34,969 bases of DNA from Lachnospiraceae bacterium (lineage in GTDB: Bacteria; Bacillota; Clostridia; Lachnospirales; Lachnospiraceae): positions 1-34,969 of the forward strand of contig JAFVBO010000008.1 in the NCBI GenBank assembly GCA_017479935.1. The letters are read 5' to 3'. The position numbers and the translations under genes were made by a program. Below the pieces are notes generated by a model. It made no database searches. It was given only the letters and a program-made list of their open reading frames with translations, and was not told where the DNA came from. Shown piece by piece: positions 32,391-34,969 of this stretch. Within the stretch, counting starts at the first letter, position 1; each line of letters starts with the position of its first letter.

Positions 32391-33099
32391 GATCCTTCTC
32401 CTGGCAGATAAAACCAAGGAAGAATTAAAACTGCAGCACTCGATCGCGGGGGATGTCTATCTGCATGCCGGCGAAACGGCAGCCATGCACTTTGTCCTGC
32501 GCGCCTTAAAGAAAGTGCAACTTCTGCACCCCAATATCCGGCTGCACATTGTCAGCGGTGACCGGGAAAGCGTCCTGGATGCGCTGGAAACCGGAATCGC
32601 CGATTTCGGAATGCTCTATACCCCCACCGATGCCTTGCGTTATGAGTTTCTGGAAATCCCTTTTGACGAAACCTGGGGCATCATTCTGCCAAAATCCGAT
32701 CCTCTGGCGACGAATAATGAGATTGAAATGCAGGAGCTACGGGATAAACCTCTGATTCTGTCTCGCTCCATGAGCCCACAGGTGATGCGAGATGGGCTGG
32801 ATGGTCTTGGTTGGCGAGATTTTAAACTGGTCGGCACCTATAATCTGTTGTTCAATGCTTCCTTAATGGTGGAGGATGGTCTTGGTTATGCCCTCGCATT
32901 GGATCATATTCTCCATTTTGCCCCGGACAGTCCCCTTTGTTTTCGTCCTCTTGCCGGGGGCTCGCATCGCATGCGTCCCTTGGAAAACTTTCCGTTCTTT
33001 CGCATCAACCTCGCTTGGCGGCGCGACCGCATGATGTCCCGCGCGGCAGAGGCGTTATTGGACGCCATCCGGGAGGAGTGCACGAGTTTATCTACGTAA
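32389..33099 (+). pseudogene. LysR-type regulator fragment lacking the DNA-binding domain
   Basis: The frame from about 32389 encodes the linker helix (LLLADKTKEELKLQ) and a complete LysR substrate-binding domain: AGDVYLHAGETAAMHFVLRAL, IRLHIVSGDRESVLDALETGIADFGML, LEIPFDETWGIILPKSDPL, LVEDGLGYALALD-like segment MVEDGLGYALALD, and LAWRRDRMMSRAAEALLDAI. The N-terminal helix-turn-helix of about 60-75 residues is absent. The bases where it should be are taken up by the methyltransferase gene on the minus strand, and the open frame upstream (to 32299) has no LysR similarity. No good ribosome binding site is seen. It is probably a truncated, inactive gene, although expression as a ligand-binding fragment cannot be excluded. 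Confidence 0.8.
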
Positions 33100-33315
33100 A
33101 TTTTAGCGGATTTGCAAGGCAATTCGTAACTGCTCAGTACCTGAGCAGTTACGATGCCACAGGCAATGCGCTCCGCGCATTCCAAATTGCCTGTGGCTTG
33201 GCATGCCAGCTTTTGTTTTACGCCGCTTGCAGCGGGGTGCAAGCGGCTGTGCTGAGTAGATACGGCAATTCGAGGTATCAATATGTTCATGTCGTGTAAA
33301 GTTTTTACTTTACAC
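33100..33315. repeat. Cluster of four hairpins between direct GGCAATTCG repeats
   Basis: Four stems follow one another. GTAACTGCTCAG/CTGAGCAGTTAC (33126-33152, 12 bp, 3-base loop). GCCACAGGCAAT/ATTGCCTGTGGC (33156-33197) with nested AATGCGC/GCGCATT. GCCGCTTGCA/TGCAAGCGGC (33222-33247). GTGTAAAG/CTTTACAC (33294-33315). GGCAATTCG occurs at both ends (33118-33126 and 33264-33272). Open frames across it are short and have no family features. It could be a structured RNA or a mobile non-autonomous element; nothing identifies it as a known RNA family. Confidence 0.8.
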
Positions 33316-33380
33316 AAGAGTCGGGCTGCGTCACTTTCTACCCCCCTCTCTTTCTTTGAACAATCTTTCCATTTTATGGG

Positions 33381-33409
33381 TTTTCAAAAGTCCACTTCTC
33401 CGCTATACT
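33381..33409 (+). promoter_or_regulatory. Probable promoter of the methionine gamma-lyase gene
   Basis: TTTTCA, 17 bases, then TATACT, leaving a leader of about 200 bases before the gene. The -35 is weak, the -10 good. No SAM riboswitch or T-box elements were recognised in the leader. Confidence 0.5.
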
Positions 33410-33495
33410 AATCCTATCTGAGAAAGGAATGGCATCCGCAAGGTCACTTCATCGCACAAAAAGACTTTCATCACAGCGCCGATTCATAATGGCAC

Positions 33496-33543
33496 ACTTT
33501 CATTATGGCATACTTTCATTACGACACACTTTCATCCGGACAC
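33496..33543 (+). repeat. Three 16-bp tandem repeats in the megL leader
   Basis: Three consecutive 16-base units all start ACTTTCAT: ACTTTCATTATGGCAT, ACTTTCATTACGACAC and ACTTTCATCCGGACAC. A fourth ACTTTCAT stands about 30 bases earlier (near 33466). They lie in the untranslated leader between the promoter and the leader ORF. Confidence 0.8.
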
Positions 33544-33597
33544 ACCATGATCCCACAACAAAGGACAGCAGCGGAATAACAGGAGGGTAAAAAGCGA

Positions 33598-33621
33598 ATG
33601 AAGAAAGGGAAAACGCTATGA
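33598..33621 (+). CDS. Possible 7-residue leader peptide MKKGKTL
   Basis: AGGAGGG at 33581-33587 is followed ten bases later by ATG and seven codons (MKKGKTL) ending in TGA. That stop overlaps the methionine gamma-lyase start as ATGA. This ribosome binding site is stronger than the one nearest the megL start (AAAGG, inside the leader ORF), so ribosomes may enter here and re-initiate on megL. There is no run of Met or Cys codons that would indicate classical attenuation. Too short to judge from sequence alone. Confidence 0.4.
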   Translation: MKKGKTL

Positions 33622-34817
33622 GTGAAAACATGCAAAACATGGGCTTCGGAACAAAAGCCATTCACGCGGGTAAAGAAGGAAAGAACCCGTACGGCGCTCT
33701 GACAGCCCCCATTTACCAGACATCCACCTTCGAATTTGACAGCTGTGCGCAGGGCGGCAACCGCTTTGCCGGAAAAGAAGACGGCATGATTTACACCCGC
33801 CTCGGCAATCCCTCGTCCGCTCTGTTAGAGCGGAAGCTGGCCGCGCTCGAGAACGCGGAAGCTGCCGTCGTCATGGCCTCCGGCATGGGCGCCATCTCCT
33901 CGGTGCTCTGGAGCGCCTGCAAGGCGGGGGATCACATCGTGGCGGACGGAACTCTGTACGGCTGCACGCACGCGCTGCTGGCCCACGGGATGACCCGGTA
34001 CGGTGTCGAAGTGGATTTTATTGACACATCCGATCTGGCCGCCTTACAGGCAGCTTTGAAGCCGAACACCTCCGTCGTTTACCTGGAGACGCCCGCCAAC
34101 CCGAACCTGAAGATCACGGATCTGGCGGCCGTCAGCAAGATCGCCCATGAATACAACCCCGCCATCAAGGTCATCGCGGACAACACCTTCGCGACCCCTT
34201 ACAGCCAGCGCCCGTTAGATCTGGGATGCGATGTCGTTGTTCACTCCATGACGAAGTACTTAAACGGACATGGCGACGTCATCGCCGGGTGCGCCTGCGG
34301 CAAGGCCGATTTCATGGGCCAGGTCCGGATGTTTGGCTTAAAGGATATGACCGGCGCCGTCTTAGGGCCATTTGAAGCCTTCCTGGTCACCCGCGGCTTA
34401 AAGACGATGGAAATCCGCATGCAGCGCCATTGCGAGAACGCCATGAAGGTAGCGGCCTGGTTGTCGAAAAACCCGAAGGTTGAGAAGGTCTACTATCCCG
34501 GCCTGGAAACGCACCCGGGACATGCGATTGCGAAGAAACAGATGACGGCCTACGGCGCCATGGTTTCCTTCGAAATCAAGGGCGGAAAGGCCGCCGGTGT
34601 GGCCTTGTGCGATCACCTGAAACTCTGCACGCTGGCCGTCAGCTTAGGCGACGCGGAAACACTCCTTGAGCACCCCGCCAGCATGACCCACTCCCCGTAC
34701 TCGCCGGAGGAACTGAAAGAAGCCGGCATCTCGGAAGGCCTCATCCGTATGAGTGTCGGCCTGGAGAACGTGGAAGACATTTTGGCGGATCTGGAGCAGG
34801 CGTTTGCGTTTGCTTAA
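33618..34817 (+). CDS. megL: Methionine gamma-lyase (PLP-dependent)
   Basis: A 399-residue enzyme of the Cys/Met metabolism PLP family that splits L-methionine to methanethiol, ammonia and 2-oxobutyrate. It shows the features that separate methionine gamma-lyase from cystathionine enzymes: Tyr114 and Cys116 in LYGCT and Lys242-Asp243 in GLKDMTGA. The PLP lysine is Lys213 in HSMTKYLNGHGD. SGMGAISS and ADNTFATP contribute to cofactor binding, and YTRLGNP (Tyr59, Arg61) contacts the phosphate of the neighbouring subunit. Length and motifs are full. It appears monocistronic, preceded by a long leader with tandem repeats and a tiny overlapping ORF, and followed by the GGGGACGGG palindrome. Activity on other sulfur amino acids is possible. 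Confidence 0.95.
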   Translation: MSENMQNMGFGTKAIHAGKEGKNPYGALTAPIYQTSTFEFDSCAQGGNRFAGKEDGMIYTRLGNPSSALLERKLAALENAEAAVVMASGMGAISSVLWSACKAGDHIVADGTLYGCTHALLAHGMTRYGVEVDFIDTSDLAALQAALKPNTSVVYLETPANPNLKITDLAAVSKIAHEYNPAIKVIADNTFATPYSQRPLDLGCDVVVHSMTKYLNGHGDVIAGCACGKADFMGQVRMFGLKDMTGAVLGPFEAFLVTRGLKTMEIRMQRHCENAMKVAAWLSKNPKVEKVYYPGLETHPGHAIAKKQMTAYGAMVSFEIKGGKAAGVALCDHLKLCTLAVSLGDAETLLEHPASMTHSPYSPEELKEAGISEGLIRMSVGLENVEDILADLEQAFAFA

Positions 34818-34823
34818 AAAGCT

Positions 34824-34945
34824 GAAGGGGACGGGTCTGAAGGTGACAGGGGACGGGTCTGTGTCACAAAACTGACAGCTGTCAGTTTTGTGACACAGGC
34901 CCGTCCCCTGTCACCTACAGACCCGTCCCCTGTCACAATCCAGGC
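34824..34945. repeat. GGGGACGGGTC palindrome (dispersed 3' repeat), full copy
   Basis: A half unit GAAGGGGACGGGTCTGAA is followed by a 76-base palindrome (34841-34916, centre at 34878/34879 in CTGACAG|CTGTCAG) with one mismatch between its 38-base arms. A further half unit ACAGACCCGTCCCCTGTCAC follows. It starts seven bases after the megL stop codon. It is the longest copy of the family also seen at 1-50 and 31194-31265. Confidence 0.9.
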
Positions 34946-34969
34946 CCGACCCCATCAAAGTCTTTTATG

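Noticed and set aside
33316-33597. SAM riboswitch or T-box in the methionine gamma-lyase leader
   Set aside because: No kink-turn, T-box sequence or expected terminator/antiterminator pair could be seen. Only short tandem repeats were found.

Overview
The window looks like part of a chromosome from an anaerobic Clostridia bacterium, most likely a Lachnospiraceae-type gut or rumen organism. The reasons are purine-rich AGGAGG ribosome binding sites, moderately high GC, the trio VTC-domain protein / DUF4956 / CotH kinase, a circularly permuted GH3 glycosidase, a YkvA (DUF1232) protein, and a two-module NRPS ending in a reductase of the kind known from gut Clostridia. No rRNA, tRNA, transposase, phage gene or CRISPR array was seen.

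Layout. (1) 68-10317, minus strand: a biosynthetic operon transcribed from a strong promoter at 10439-10467. Its order is a MATE exporter fused to a degenerate RsbW-like ATPase domain, the 2469-residue NRPS (C-A-T-C-A-T-R), a STAS anti-sigma-antagonist-like protein, and an Sfp-type phosphopantetheinyl transferase. It encodes production, activation and export of a dipeptide that is probably released as an aldehyde. It also encodes two halves of a partner-switching signalling pair. (2) 10548-12271, minus: an OmpR-type response regulator and HAMP histidine kinase. They are divergent from (3) 12526-15797, plus: VTC-domain protein, DUF4956 membrane protein and CotH-family kinase, closed by a textbook terminator. 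(4) 16067-21841, minus: an unrecognised 217-residue protein, a membrane-anchored permuted GH3 glycosidase, and a LytTR regulator overlapping a GHKL sensor kinase. (5) 22016-24566: a CDF metal exporter, a six-copy 64-bp tandem hairpin array, a HAD hydrolase and a NimA-like flavin-binding protein. (6) 24686-26236: a 240-bp imperfect palindrome, a DUF362 protein and a second hairpin element. (7) 26248-31045, minus: a membrane-anchored SH3/SGNH protein, a YkvA-like protein and a secreted repeat protein with Listeria-Bacteroides repeats. (8) 31281-34817: a free-standing NRPS-type methyltransferase abutting a LysR regulator that has lost its DNA-binding domain, a cluster of four hairpins, and a methionine gamma-lyase preceded by a 7-codon leader ORF.

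A family of GGGGACGGG(T/C)C palindromes recurs immediately 3' of four different genes (PPTase, CDF exporter, methyltransferase, methionine gamma-lyase). It looks like a REP/BIME-like dispersed terminator-type repeat.

The strongest candidate for something little described is the MATE-ATPase fusion plus STAS protein bracketing the NRPS. It suggests that export or production of the peptide is tied to a partner-switching signal. Both nucleotide-binding signature residues of the ATPase domain appear substituted. All functional statements rest on reading the sequence and family knowledge; no searches were run. Several starts were moved to downstream codons with better ribosome binding sites, as noted in the entries.
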